Below, in pieces: positions 7,619 to 16,722 of a stretch of DNA of 64,000 bases (position 1 is its first letter; each line of letters opens with the position of its first letter). The notes beneath the pieces are model-generated. The model was not told the origin of the DNA, did not search any database, and saw only the letters and a program-made list of their open reading frames with translations. The DNA is from Alteromonas lipotrueiana (GTDB lineage: Bacteria > Pseudomonadota > Gammaproteobacteria > Enterobacterales > Alteromonadaceae): NCBI RefSeq assembly GCF_019249245.1, contig NZ_JAESDK010000005.1:1-64000 (forward strand), given 5' to 3'. The position numbers were made by a program, and so were the translations under genes.

Positions 7619-8617
7619 ATGAAGCCATTTAAATTACTGATTTTAATTATTTTATCGCCCTTACTTTTGTCTTGCCAGAATGATGAAGTTCGTTTATCGG
7701 CAACCCAGAGATGGCAAATAACTGAGGGCTTTATTGTTGATGGAAAATTATCGGCCAATGGGGAGTTTACGTCCTTGTTATTGGCCGATAACAGTCTTGA
7801 GCTTTGGAATAACAAAGTCCGGAAAAAAGTTTCAGCTTGGCGGCCAGACCAGTTAGTACCAGAAACAATATTTATTGACCTTTCAGACTCAGCAGAATTT
7901 ATCTTGTCTGCGAATCATAATTCGGTTCAGATTTGGCACACGGATAAAGAACAGTCTTTGGGTAGTGTCAATTTTTCAAAGCACCTGGGTGATGCCAGAA
8001 TCACCCAAATCCGTTTTGGAGCCTCACCTTATCAGTTTTTAATTGGCACCAGCAGCGGTGATGTGATTTTTGCTGACAGCCTTAACGATAGCTACCGAGT
8101 CAACCGGCGTCACACAAGCGATGTAGTTCAGCTCAAACTGTCCAAAAACAAACGCACGCTTTTTAGTGGTGGCAACGATGGTCTGGTGGTTAAGTGGGAT
8201 TTGATTGATTACCAGCCCGTTGTCACAAAAATCTTACCATTTCGAATCGTCAGTCTTGCCATTGGTAGTGATAATCAAATATTTATTTCCGATGCCCTGA
8301 AAGATCATATTCTGTGGGATAGCTCGCAGGACTCGGTGGTTGGACGAATCACGCACTGGCAGCGCTTTAAATGGTTTCGCCACGCCATTTTTGCCCCCCA
8401 CCAGCGTTGGTTAGTTACTTCCTCTCCTAAAACCGAGATGCATCTTTGGAACATAGACGATATGACGATGCGAGGATCCTGGCGTGTAGAATCACAAACT
8501 TTAGGCTCTTCGGTAGCAGATATCAAAATGATTGGAACTGAACACCTGCGCACGCTAAGCACCGATGGGGTGCTACAAGACTGGAATCTTAGTTCTTTTG
8601 CTTTAAAACCGACTTAA
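7619..8617 (+). CDS. WD40-like beta-propeller lipoprotein
   Basis: About 332 residues from the ATG at 7619, chosen because it gives a lipoprotein signal (LLILIILSPLLLSC). The rest has repeated WD-type blades ending in NSLELWNN, NSVQIWHTD, GLVVKWDLID, TEMHLWNIDD and VLQDWNLS. It is probably an outer-membrane or periplasmic scaffold binding another protein. No enzyme motif is visible. It stands alone. Confidence 0.75.
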   Translation: MKPFKLLILIILSPLLLSCQNDEVRLSATQRWQITEGFIVDGKLSANGEFTSLLLADNSLELWNNKVRKKVSAWRPDQLVPETIFIDLSDSAEFILSANHNSVQIWHTDKEQSLGSVNFSKHLGDARITQIRFGASPYQFLIGTSSGDVIFADSLNDSYRVNRRHTSDVVQLKLSKNKRTLFSGGNDGLVVKWDLIDYQPVVTKILPFRIVSLAIGSDNQIFISDALKDHILWDSSQDSVVGRITHWQRFKWFRHAIFAPHQRWLVTSSPKTEMHLWNIDDMTMRGSWRVESQTLGSSVADIKMIGTEHLRTLSTDGVLQDWNLSSFALKPT

Positions 8618-8916
8618 AAACACGGTGAGCGTCATCTCATACCCACATTATTTAGCGGTTTCGTTACCGCGCTGTGCATCTGCTTTTTTTGTATTTAACC
8701 GCTGCAAATCGATCATGGGTAAAAATTGAGTCAGTCAGCGGGCAAAAACCTTGAAAAAGCAGGTGACGTAAAGCTGGAATGAGTACAAAGCTAGATCCGG
8801 GTCTCATCGTCAGCAGGTTTTTTGTACTATAACCCCACAGCCACCCATGGGTTATTAGGTAAACAGCCCCCGGAAAGCCGCCTTGCCTGCGCTGTTCTTT
8901 CTAATAGCGGCTTGTA
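8618..8916. other. intergenic stretch, nothing clear
   Basis: No gene is seen in these 299 bases. AAGCCGC and GCGGCTT arms around 8875-8915 could form a loose hairpin ending the minus-strand cytochrome-Vgb gene, but the loop is long and there is no strong T-run. Confidence 0.3.
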
Positions 8917-10152
8917 TTAATTCTCGATATCTACGCGAATAATACGATTTGTCGCGCTTTGGTGAATCAGCAATGCGCCATCAGAGGTTGGCCGCATATG
9001 GCGTAGAATACCAGCGTAAAAATCTCCGGAAGGAATGGCCCAGCTTTGAAAACGTTCGGTGGTGGGATCAAACCGGACTAATGCGTCAGGGCGCATACCC
9101 GACTCGTTGTACCATACAATACCGTTAAGTACCGCAATCGCATAAGGATGTGAATCAGGACCGCTTGGCGAGGGCCACTCTTTTATCTCTTTGGTTTGGG
9201 GATTGTAGCGACCTAATTTGCCTAGGCCTGAGTTTACGTACCAAATCATTCCATCAGAGGCTATGTCTAACCGTCTGACCGTGGTGTCTTCCCCTGGCAG
9301 TCTGACCTCTGATAATTCAAAGGTTTCGGCGTTCACCGACACCAGACAATTGCTTCCATTACAGGCTACCCACAGGTTTCCTGAAGAATCGACTTTAATG
9401 CCATAGGGTCTGGCGTTGGGGGTGGGCATGTCTTTAAGCTGCACCTCGCCCGTGGCGGGGTCTAATCTTCCAATATAATTGGAGTGCTGAAGGGTGAACC
9501 ACAAAATGCCATTGTTATCAAACACACCGGTGTGCGGGTCCCTGGCGTCGTCATTTGGCATGGGATAAACCTTGATCTTCCCGGTGTTGGGGTTAAGCCG
9601 GCCTACACTGGCATTTTTGTTTCCCATGTACCAGATCATACCATTTTTGTCGGCACTGACAGAATGTGGCATGGCTCCGGCAGGCAACGGGTATTCTTGC
9701 ATCTTGCCGGTATCAGGTTCGATACTACCGACGAGGTTTCCCCATTGACCCGCCCACCAGATTTTACCATCGGGGGCTTCAACCGGATCTCTTGAACGCT
9801 GGCCCAGCGTAGGCACTACCCACTCTTTAAAACGAATATCGACATCGCCGCTGATTAACGTGGGAAAACGGTCTTTATTCGGCGGAAAATGCTCAGCTAA
9901 ATAAGTCACTAACCGCCGCTGAAGGGGTTTATTTGCCGATAAATCAACCATGGTACCGGTCAGGGCTGCCCAGTCTTTCTTGCTGTAACCCAGGCTGGCG
10001 TGAATACGGTTGGGGGTATGGCACGAGGAACATAGTCCCTCTACCAGCTCTTTGCCATCACCGGCAGGCAATTCTTTTGCCTGCGCATCGCCCGAAACAC
10101 CAACAAGTGTCAGGCCCAGCAGTAGCAGGCACGTATTTACGCAATTAAACAT
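8917..10152 (-). CDS. secreted cytochrome c/virginiamycin B lyase-like beta-propeller fusion
   Basis: The 411-residue protein has a signal peptide (to about residue 25), one heme c site CSSCH at residues 41-45, and then a Vgb-type propeller with repeated GxIWW/GMIWY/GILWF/GNLWV strands (residues 130-400). Vgb enzymes linearise streptogramin B, but related propellers with a cytochrome domain are more likely periplasmic redox or sensing proteins. The heme and propeller in one chain argue for electron transfer coupled to binding of a ligand. No operon partner is seen. Confidence 0.8.
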   Translation of the reverse strand: MFNCVNTCLLLLGLTLVGVSGDAQAKELPAGDGKELVEGLCSSCHTPNRIHASLGYSKKDWAALTGTMVDLSANKPLQRRLVTYLAEHFPPNKDRFPTLISGDVDIRFKEWVVPTLGQRSRDPVEAPDGKIWWAGQWGNLVGSIEPDTGKMQEYPLPAGAMPHSVSADKNGMIWYMGNKNASVGRLNPNTGKIKVYPMPNDDARDPHTGVFDNNGILWFTLQHSNYIGRLDPATGEVQLKDMPTPNARPYGIKVDSSGNLWVACNGSNCLVSVNAETFELSEVRLPGEDTTVRRLDIASDGMIWYVNSGLGKLGRYNPQTKEIKEWPSPSGPDSHPYAIAVLNGIVWYNESGMRPDALVRFDPTTERFQSWAIPSGDFYAGILRHMRPTSDGALLIHQSATNRIIRVDIEN

Positions 10153-10409
10153 AAATCACCTTTAATAATTGATATTCACGCTTATGGGCAAGGGCAACTA
10201 TAAGGCATTTGTTAAACGATGAGTAGAATATTGGGTAAAAAGTAGCCATAGAATTAACGCCCCGGTTGATTGGCACGGTGAAAAACCGGAGGTGAATTTA
10301 GCCAAACAAACCTTTCGGGGCAAAGAGCTGAAAAATTCGCCGCTAAGCTAACTGTGTCTATATCATTAACACAGAACACGTGAAGGGCCTGCGCGTTAGT
10401 TGTTTCCCC

Positions 10410-11210
10410 CTATTTATTTAAAATAGCCTGAATATGTTCAACCACCTGCTCACATTTTTTCAAATCTATACCTTCAGGATGAGGGGCGGCAAACGTGCCA
10501 GCATCATTGTCAAAATACTGGCCTGAATGCTTTTCAAAGCCCTCTTCTAAGGCTATACGCACTAAAATATCCGCGCCGATATTTATATCATTGCCATCTA
10601 TCCCAAAACCGTCTTTCACCATTTTGCTGGCTAATAAAGAGCCGGGATTAACCGCGATAATTGTTGGTCCGCTATTTTTATAGTGTTCAGCCAGGCTGCG
10701 GGTCCACATGGTTATGGCTAGTTTACTCTGGGAATAAGCCTCCATGTCTGTAAGTCTGACCTTACCCGCTAAAGCCTGTAAATTTACCGCAGACTGAGCC
10801 GCAGAAGAAAGATTGATAACCCGGCCTGATTTACCAAGCACAGGGGCGAGTTGTCGGGTTAAAACAAACGGGGCAATGGTGTTAACACAAAACCGGATAT
10901 CCAGCCCGCCCTGAGTAATTGTTTCCGAGGCTTTAAAAATACCCGCGTTGTTAATAAGCACGTCAATGTGTTTGTGCTCTGCGGCTACTTTTTCTGCCAA
11001 TGCGTTGATGTCGGCTAACTCAGATAAATCAGCAAGGTAGGTTTGAACGCTGCCTGCGTCTGAGAAAGAGGATAATTGTGCTTCAACCTCTTTTAATTTC
11101 TGAGTACTGCGTCCATGCAATAAAAGATGATGATGCTCAGAGGCTAGTTTTGTTGCGGTGGCCAGACCGATACCATCGGTTGCCCCTGTAATTAATATAG
11201 TTTTTTGCAT
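10410..11210 (-). CDS. short-chain dehydrogenase/reductase
   Basis: The 266-residue protein is a classical SDR: cofactor motif TGATDGIG near the start, NNAGIF, a Ser in NLSSAAQ and the active-site YSQSK. It uses NAD(P)H to reduce a carbonyl or the reverse; substrate unknown. It follows the quinone oxidoreductase gene on the same strand with a 155-base gap, so the two oxidoreductases may be co-regulated by the divergent LysR. Confidence 0.88.
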   Translation of the reverse strand: MQKTILITGATDGIGLATATKLASEHHHLLLHGRSTQKLKEVEAQLSSFSDAGSVQTYLADLSELADINALAEKVAAEHKHIDVLINNAGIFKASETITQGGLDIRFCVNTIAPFVLTRQLAPVLGKSGRVINLSSAAQSAVNLQALAGKVRLTDMEAYSQSKLAITMWTRSLAEHYKNSGPTIIAVNPGSLLASKMVKDGFGIDGNDINIGADILVRIALEEGFEKHSGQYFDNDAGTFAAPHPEGIDLKKCEQVVEHIQAILNK

Positions 11211-11365
11211 AATGCCTCCTCTTTAACGCTTGATATGAAAACTGAATAAAGCAAAAGCGCTGCGCGTTTTAAAGCGCAGCTTCAGCAAGTTTTCGCCATT
11301 TTTCGCACTGTCCGGCGACAATTCGATCCGCAAGCCCGCGTATCGGTTATGGCTAGGCGGTGCTG

Positions 11366-12367
11366 CTAAATCTCGACCACAACCTTGCCCATTGCTTGTC
11401 CGCTTGCCAAACGGGCGTGAGCCTGGCTAATCTGCGCTAATGAAAAGCGCTGCTCCTCAAGAACAGGCTGTAAACCGCCCTGCTCAACAATCTTAGTTAA
11501 TTCACTTAAGATATGGCCGTGTTGTGCTCGCATGGTATTGTGAATCATCGGAATCAACATAAAGACCACATGCAAAGACAGACCTTTAAAGTGCAACGGT
11601 GTCAGGTCTAATTCAAGCATAGAGATAGTTGATGCGATTTGTCCGTTAAGTGCAGCGGCTTCAAATGAATTTTTCAGGTTTTCTCCGCCCACAGTGTCAA
11701 AAACAATATCAAAACCTTTACCATCGGTATGGCTGGCGACGTAATCGGCAACTTTCTCGGTTTTATAATTAATGCCTTTTGCGCCCAGTTTTTCTATCAA
11801 AGCGAGTTGCTTGTCGCCCCCGCCTGTGGAGCAAACTTCGGCGCCAAAGTATTTGGCAAGTTGCAACGCCACGTGACCCACCCCGCCAGAACCACCGTGA
11901 ACCAATACTTTTTTGGCGCTGGCCGCGCCTTGCTGAATGCCGGCGCGCATTAGCCCTTCATAAGCAGTGATAGCAACCAAAGGTAGTGCCGCCGCTTCTG
12001 GCATTGATAAGTTTGCAGGCTTTTTGGCGATTAAATTAATATCGGCCACCATGAACTCAGCTAAGGTACCCTGAAGATCGCCCAGACCGCCGGCACACCC
12101 GTACACTTCATCGCCTTTTGCAAAACCAGTTACACCTTCGCCGACTTCTTCTACCGTACCCGCAAAGTCCATTCCTAAAACGGCAGGCAATGCCGGGGCA
12201 AAAGGTAAATCGTTGCCCATCTCCCGGATCATGGTATCCACCGTGTTAACACTGGTTGCTGCAACCTTTATTAACACGTGTCCCGCTTTTAGTTCGGGTA
12301 TGGCGATATCAGCGGCTTCAAACACATCTTCATCACCAAATTTTTTTACTACCATTGCTTTCATCAT
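11366..12367 (-). CDS. NADP-dependent quinone oxidoreductase-like protein (zinc-free MDR family)
   Basis: The 333-residue protein has an N-terminal GroES-like domain (ATSVNTVDTM, LGMDFAGTVEEVGEGV) and a Rossmann fold with VHGGSGGVGHVALQLAK. It lacks the structural zinc cysteine cluster, pointing to the quinone reductase branch rather than alcohol dehydrogenases. It likely reduces quinones or enones with NADPH. GGAGA precedes the start. It is divergent from a LysR regulator, the classical layout for activation by electrophiles. Confidence 0.87.
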   Translation of the reverse strand: MMKAMVVKKFGDEDVFEAADIAIPELKAGHVLIKVAATSVNTVDTMIREMGNDLPFAPALPAVLGMDFAGTVEEVGEGVTGFAKGDEVYGCAGGLGDLQGTLAEFMVADINLIAKKPANLSMPEAAALPLVAITAYEGLMRAGIQQGAASAKKVLVHGGSGGVGHVALQLAKYFGAEVCSTGGGDKQLALIEKLGAKGINYKTEKVADYVASHTDGKGFDIVFDTVGGENLKNSFEAAALNGQIASTISMLELDLTPLHFKGLSLHVVFMLIPMIHNTMRAQHGHILSELTKIVEQGGLQPVLEEQRFSLAQISQAHARLASGQAMGKVVVEI

Positions 12368-12467
12368 TGCTGTTCTCCGTTAGTTGACGAAGAAAAGTAT
12401 ATTCCCTATTAATTAAATTTATAATAGAGCAAAATAAACAATCACTTTATAGATTTTATTGATAATT

Positions 12468-13358
12468 ATGAATATTGACCATCTCAGATTATTTATCAGA
12501 ATTTCCAGTACGCACAATATCAGTATGGCCGGGCAGGAAATGGGCGTTTCGCCCGCCGTGGCGAGCGCGTATATCAATAAACTCGAAGAAGGACTTGGAG
12601 TCAGGTTGTTACATCGCACGACCCGCAAAGTCTCGCTTACCGAAGAAGGAATAAGCTTTTTGCCTCATGCCGAAGATGTGCTGGCAAGTATGGAGGCCGC
12701 CCGGGCTTCGGTAGGCGCAGGAATAACTTCGCCAAGAGGCACCTTACGAGTGGCCGCCCCAGCTTCATTCGGGCGAATGCATTTGCTGCCGGCACTCAAC
12801 GATTTCTTTGAACGTTATCCCGACTTAACGATAGATTTAATGCTTTCCGATACCATCATTGATTTGGTTGAGGGCGGGTTTGATATTGCTATTCGCAACT
12901 CTGAACTTAAAGACTCAAGTCTGGTGGCCCGTAAGCTGGCTGAAGACAGTCGTATTTTGTGTGCGTCGCCAGATTATTTAGCCAACTATGGACACCCACG
13001 CTCGCCAGATGATTTGAACTTTCATCAATGTATCTCTCTTATAGGGCTGGATAATTGGCAATTTAACACTTCAAAAGGGATTACCAGCATCAAGGTGCGG
13101 GGACGGTTTCGTACTGACAACGGTGAGGCGGTACGAGATGCCTGTATAAATGGGCTGGGGATCACCATTAACTCTCGGTGGAGTGCATTTCAGGCGCTGA
13201 AAGACGGAAAGTTGGTTCAGCTGTTAAAGGACTACCCACTGGTATCGAACACTGCTATTTGGGCGGTATACCCCAGTTCACGACAACTAGCGCCTAAAGT
13301 CCGGGCTTTTATAGATTATTTTTCAGAAAAATTTGGGGATGAGTCGTATTGGCACTAA
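12468..13358 (+). CDS. LysR-family transcriptional regulator
   Basis: About 296 residues from the ATG at 12468; an upstream TTG adds three residues and is less likely. The N-terminal helix-turn-helix is clear (FIRISSTHNISMAGQEMGVS, then AVASAYINKLEEGLGVRLLH) followed by a LysR substrate-binding domain (GTLRVAAPASFGR). It is divergent from the quinone oxidoreductase across an AT-rich 100-base gap, where it presumably binds and activates. Confidence 0.92.
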   Translation: MNIDHLRLFIRISSTHNISMAGQEMGVSPAVASAYINKLEEGLGVRLLHRTTRKVSLTEEGISFLPHAEDVLASMEAARASVGAGITSPRGTLRVAAPASFGRMHLLPALNDFFERYPDLTIDLMLSDTIIDLVEGGFDIAIRNSELKDSSLVARKLAEDSRILCASPDYLANYGHPRSPDDLNFHQCISLIGLDNWQFNTSKGITSIKVRGRFRTDNGEAVRDACINGLGITINSRWSAFQALKDGKLVQLLKDYPLVSNTAIWAVYPSSRQLAPKVRAFIDYFSEKFGDESYWH

Positions 13359-13572
13359 TCGCCCTTGGCACTATGCACCCACTCGCCGGCGATATAAAAC
13401 CTAGGTACTACTTTCCTATGCAAAGACGGCATCCTTCCCTCAAGAAGCAACATAAAAGTTATTTGCATTGAGCCGTAGCGAGACACTTTCAATCTACCAG
13501 GCGGCGTTACAGGCAAGGTTTTGCTTGGGCTGAGCCCCGCACCAGCTTTTTGCGATTAAAATCCCGGTTAAA

Positions 13573-14130
13573 TCACTTAGCTCCCTTTGTATAGGCGATG
13601 ATATTTTGGAACGTCGCCCGTGCGTCAGTGCGATTTCGATACCCATGTTTTGTCTTTGCATCAAACTTCACACACTGCCCTTTTTCGAGCGGGTGCCACT
13701 GGCCGTCTGAAAGATACTCCATGACTCCTGACGTCACTATGATGTGTTCAATAACCCCGGGGTTGTGAGGCTGTGATACGTGTTCATGGTGAGGCGTGAG
13801 CGTTATCGAGAAAACTTCAATATTGGTTGCTTTATCATAGGCAAAGACAGTACTGATAAAAAGTCCTTTGTCATAAGATTCCTGCTCAGGTTGTGTCTGT
13901 ATTTCACCGTCGATTGCCGCACCTAAAAAATAGCTCAGCGGGTACTCAAAGCCATTTGCAATGGCCCAAAGTTTCGCGATAGTAGGACTTGATTCCCCCC
14001 TTTCTATTTGTCCGAGCATGGCTTTAGAAACGCCGGTGAAGTGGCTGGTCTTATCGAGGCTCCAGTTTTTCGCTTTTCTGGCCAGCTTCAGTTGCCCCCC
14101 GATACCTTCAGCAATTTGCTTAGCTTTCAT
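13573..14130 (-). CDS. XRE-family regulator with cupin sensor domain (SutR/YdcN-like)
   Basis: The 185-residue protein has an HTH_3 domain (residues 10-68, KNWSLDKTSHFTGVSKAML, then QIERGESSPTIAKLWAIA) and a C-terminal cupin (HEHVSQPHNPGVIEH, KGQCVKFDAKTKHGYRN). It is divergent from a BenE-type transporter, the same pairing as ydcN-ydcO in E. coli. Two palindromic sites in the 83-base gap are likely operators. It probably senses a small ligand through the cupin. Confidence 0.88.
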   Translation of the reverse strand: MKAKQIAEGIGGQLKLARKAKNWSLDKTSHFTGVSKAMLGQIERGESSPTIAKLWAIANGFEYPLSYFLGAAIDGEIQTQPEQESYDKGLFISTVFAYDKATNIEVFSITLTPHHEHVSQPHNPGVIEHIIVTSGVMEYLSDGQWHPLEKGQCVKFDAKTKHGYRNRTDARATFQNIIAYTKGAK

Positions 14131-14155
14131 TTTTATCGCTCTGTTTATCTTTCAA

Positions 14156-14201
14156 TTGTGCGTTATAACATACAATGTTAAATTGTGCGCTATAACGCAC
14201 A
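14156..14201. promoter_or_regulatory. two palindromic operators between the XRE-cupin and BenE genes
   Basis: Site A (14156-14175) is TTGTGCG-TTATAA-CATACAA, an imperfect dyad. Site B (14184-14201) is TGTGCG-CTATAA-CGCACA, a perfect dyad. They share TTGTGCG and the ATAA core and lie 27 to 28 bases apart, on about the same helix face only if spacing is relaxed. They fit autoregulation plus control of the transporter. Confidence 0.65.
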
Positions 14202-14213
14202 GGATGTTCAATT

Positions 14214-15413
14214 ATGAATTCGTTTTTGTTATTAGTCAATCGTCTCGTAAGTGCCAGCATTGGCGGCTTGGTGGCGGTCATTGTGGGGTTTGCCAGCTCG
14301 GTGGCTTTAATTTATCAGGCCGTAATCACCCTGGGTGGGGATACGCAACTTGCGGCAAGCTGGCTGTTGGCGCTGGGCCTGACCATGGGCGTAACCTCCA
14401 TCGGCTTATCACTATATTATCGCGTGCCAATATTGATAGCCTGGTCGACCCCTGGTGCGGCCCTACTCCTCGCCGGCACTCAGAACTATACCTTGAATGA
14501 AGCGATAGCAGGATTCATGTGCTCTGCCATACTGATTTTTTTATGTGGGATTACCGGTTGGTTCGAGAAGCTCGTAAATAAAATACCCGGTCAATTAGCT
14601 TCGGCGATGCTGGCCGGTATCTTATTAAATTTTGGGATTGGTGTTTTTGATGAAATGAATGCACAACCGACCCTGGTTGCGTTCATGCTGTCAACGTATT
14701 TTGTGGGCCGGCAGTTAACACCAAAATTTACCATGCTACTGGTTTTACTGGTAAGTATTGTGTCGGCCCGGCTTTTAGGGCTTACTGAAAAACTGGATTA
14801 CGGCTTCACGATAAGTGAGTTCACTTACATTGCACCTGTGTTTAGCCTGTCTGCAATACTTGGAATTGGTGTGCCTTTGTTTATCGTAACCATGGCTGCG
14901 CAGAATCTTCCCGGCATTGCGGTTCTCAAAGCCCACCACTACAAAGCTCCGGTTTCTTCCGTTTTAAGTGTTACCGGCTGTGTCAATTTTGTTGCCGCTC
15001 CGTTTGGTAGTTATGCTATTAATTTAGCAGCAATCACAGCTGCTATTTGTATGACAGACGAAGTGAGTAGTAAACCTCAACAACGTTACTGGGCTTCAGT
15101 AGCGGGAGGTTTTTTTTATATACTCATGGCCATTTCAGCAGAGTATTTAATGAACATTTTTTCTTCTCTCCCCTCCTCTCTCATATTGGCCCTAGCTGGT
15201 ATCGCTCTTTTCGCCACCATAACCAACAGCTTCAAACAGTCACTTACTGCCGAAGAGTATTCAGAAGCATCGATCGTAACAGTTCTGGTCACCTCTTCGG
15301 ATCTATCTTTGTGGGGTGTAAGCTCCGTTTTATGGGGGCTCATGGCTGGTTGTCTACTATTAAGTATTCAAAAATATGGTAAAAATTGCGTTTTTAACAT
15401 TAAGCGGGAATAG
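14214..15413 (+). CDS. BenE-family transporter (benzoate/proton symporter family, YdcO-like)
   Basis: The 399-residue protein is an integral membrane transporter with about 12 hydrophobic segments; family marks are LIAWSTPGAALL and a later VAAPFGSYAINLAAITAAIC. BenE members carry benzoate or other weak acids with protons; YdcO has no firm substrate. Paired with the XRE-cupin gene as in E. coli, so it is likely induced by the cupin ligand. Confidence 0.9.
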   Translation: MNSFLLLVNRLVSASIGGLVAVIVGFASSVALIYQAVITLGGDTQLAASWLLALGLTMGVTSIGLSLYYRVPILIAWSTPGAALLLAGTQNYTLNEAIAGFMCSAILIFLCGITGWFEKLVNKIPGQLASAMLAGILLNFGIGVFDEMNAQPTLVAFMLSTYFVGRQLTPKFTMLLVLLVSIVSARLLGLTEKLDYGFTISEFTYIAPVFSLSAILGIGVPLFIVTMAAQNLPGIAVLKAHHYKAPVSSVLSVTGCVNFVAAPFGSYAINLAAITAAICMTDEVSSKPQQRYWASVAGGFFYILMAISAEYLMNIFSSLPSSLILALAGIALFATITNSFKQSLTAEEYSEASIVTVLVTSSDLSLWGVSSVLWGLMAGCLLLSIQKYGKNCVFNIKRE

Positions 15414-15451
15414 AGAATTTACAATTATGTATGAGTACTCAACTTTGGATT

Positions 15452-15501
15452 TAGGTGGGTGTCCATGCTTTGACTAGTACCAGCTTTTATGGACACCCAC
15501 T
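15452..15501. repeat. inverted repeat with GTGGGTGTCCAT arms
   Basis: AGGTGGGTGTCCAT near 15451 is mirrored by ATGGACACCCACTT near 15488, leaving a loop of about 24 bases. The arms match the motif repeated in the tandem patch just downstream. It may also terminate the transporter transcript, since TTTA follows. Confidence 0.65.
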
Positions 15502-15560
15502 TTATTTATCAACGATCGTAAGCTGAAGAGCCCGGACTCTGTATAAACTTTCCACCCTGA

Positions 15561-15794
15561 GGATAAAAACGAGTGACTGTCTGGCCCTGAGGGCTTTGGA
15601 TTCGGTGGGTGCCCGAGCCTTGGCTTATGTGGCTGTCCATAATTGGATTTAAGTGAGTATCCATGCCTTGACTACTTGGATAAAAACGAGTGACTGTCTG
15701 GCCCTGAGGGCTTTGGATTCGGTGGGTGTCCATGTCTTGGCTAAGATGGGTGTCCACACTTGGTTTTAGGTGGGTGTCCATGTCTTGGCTATAT
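15561..15794. repeat. two-copy tandem repeat, period 117 bp, rich in GTGGGTGTCCATG
   Basis: Copy 1 starts at 15561 and copy 2 at 15678; both begin GGATAAAAACGAGTGACTG and are near identical for about 50 bases, then similar for the rest. Each carries several variants of GTGGGTGTCCATG separated by CTTGGCT-type spacers. The minus-strand frame through it reads repeated MDTHL and QSPQGQTVTRF, which I regard as translated repeat rather than a gene. It may be a REP-like or other interspersed repeat family. Confidence 0.75.
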
Positions 15795-15982
15795 TCCGGC
15801 CACCTGCTTCCACGAGTTGTGCGCTGCTCACTGTATGCCGCTACCTCGTTTTTCAAACATCTCCTGAAAACAGCTTCCAAGACAGTATCGGCCAATAAAA
15901 AACTCTTTCGCATACGTATGTTGATAGCGGTAAGGGCTGGCTTCACTTAGGCTTGGCATTTTGATGCAATAGGTATGACTTA

Positions 15983-16693
15983 ATGACACCCACTTCTATA
16001 TTAAACAACAAAGTTGCTATCGTTACCGGCGGCGCTAAAGGTCTGGGCCTGACACTGACTGAATCACTACTTGCAGAAGGTATGCAGGTTGCCATCTGTG
16101 GTCGTGAGGCCGCTGCGCTTGAAAAAGAAGGCCGACAGCTCATTGCAGACTACCCCAATCAGCTATTCTGGCAGGCATGTGACGTAAGCCAGGCTGAAGA
16201 GGTGGATGCCTTCATAGATGCGGTTAAACGGCGTTTTAATAGTATTGATGTGCTGATTAATAATAGCGGTTTTGGTAAACAAACCCTGGTATGGGAAACC
16301 AGCGAAACAGACTGGAACGACGTAATGGACACCAATGTGAAAGGGCCTTTTCTATTGGCCAGAAAAGTGGTGCCTGTCATGATAGCGCAACAGTCTGGCT
16401 ATATCGTTAACATTGCTTCACAGGCGGCGCTCAATGGGTACGCCAATGCTGGGGTTTACTGTGCGTCGAAGTTTGCTATGGTTGGCCTGGCAAAAGCGCT
16501 ACAAGAAGAGGTTCGGCAATATAATATTCATGTACACTCCTTAAATCCGGCACTCATTCAGTCGCATCGTGGCTCAGACGAAGCGATTGATGAGGGGTTG
16601 GTACAAAACGAAGATATTGCTAGTACCTTGCTGTTTTTGCTCAAACAGCCTCGCCGGTTGAAAATTGATAATATTGGTATGTGGGGTTTTTAA
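15983..16693 (+). CDS. short-chain dehydrogenase/reductase (FabG-like)
   Basis: The 236-residue protein has TGGAKGLG for cofactor binding, NNSGFG (usual form NNAG), NIASQAALNG with the catalytic Ser and YCASK as the active site. It is a NAD(P)-dependent oxidoreductase of unknown substrate. The glpQ-type gene starts 29 bases downstream on the same strand, so they may form an operon. Confidence 0.88.
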   Translation: MTPTSILNNKVAIVTGGAKGLGLTLTESLLAEGMQVAICGREAAALEKEGRQLIADYPNQLFWQACDVSQAEEVDAFIDAVKRRFNSIDVLINNSGFGKQTLVWETSETDWNDVMDTNVKGPFLLARKVVPVMIAQQSGYIVNIASQAALNGYANAGVYCASKFAMVGLAKALQEEVRQYNIHVHSLNPALIQSHRGSDEAIDEGLVQNEDIASTLLFLLKQPRRLKIDNIGMWGF

Positions 16694-16722
16694 AACTCCA
16701 AAATATTTAATAGGACTACTTT

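Larger units (their letters stand above)
15414..15982. other. gene-free stretch of 569 bases, repeat-rich
   Basis: It holds the inverted repeat at 15452-15501 and the 117-bp tandem repeat. The remaining part (15795-15950) has a coding-like but unrecognised reading on the minus strand (MKPALTAINIRMRKSFLLA...), continuing into the repeats; this could be the residue of a gene invaded by the repeat. Confidence 0.4.

Noticed and set aside
7402-7815. 137-residue minus-strand frame
   Set aside because: Most of it lies antisense to the lipoprotein gene; only its last 55 residues could be real, as noted in the gap entry.
12988-13001. ATGGACACCCAC inside the LysR gene as another copy of the repeat motif
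   Set aside because: It is in frame within a normal LysR coding region and isolated; chance match.
15509-15946. 145-residue minus-strand frame with repeated MDTHL
   Set aside because: The repeats are explained by the DNA-level tandem repeat; no known domain. Kept only as part of the repeat description.
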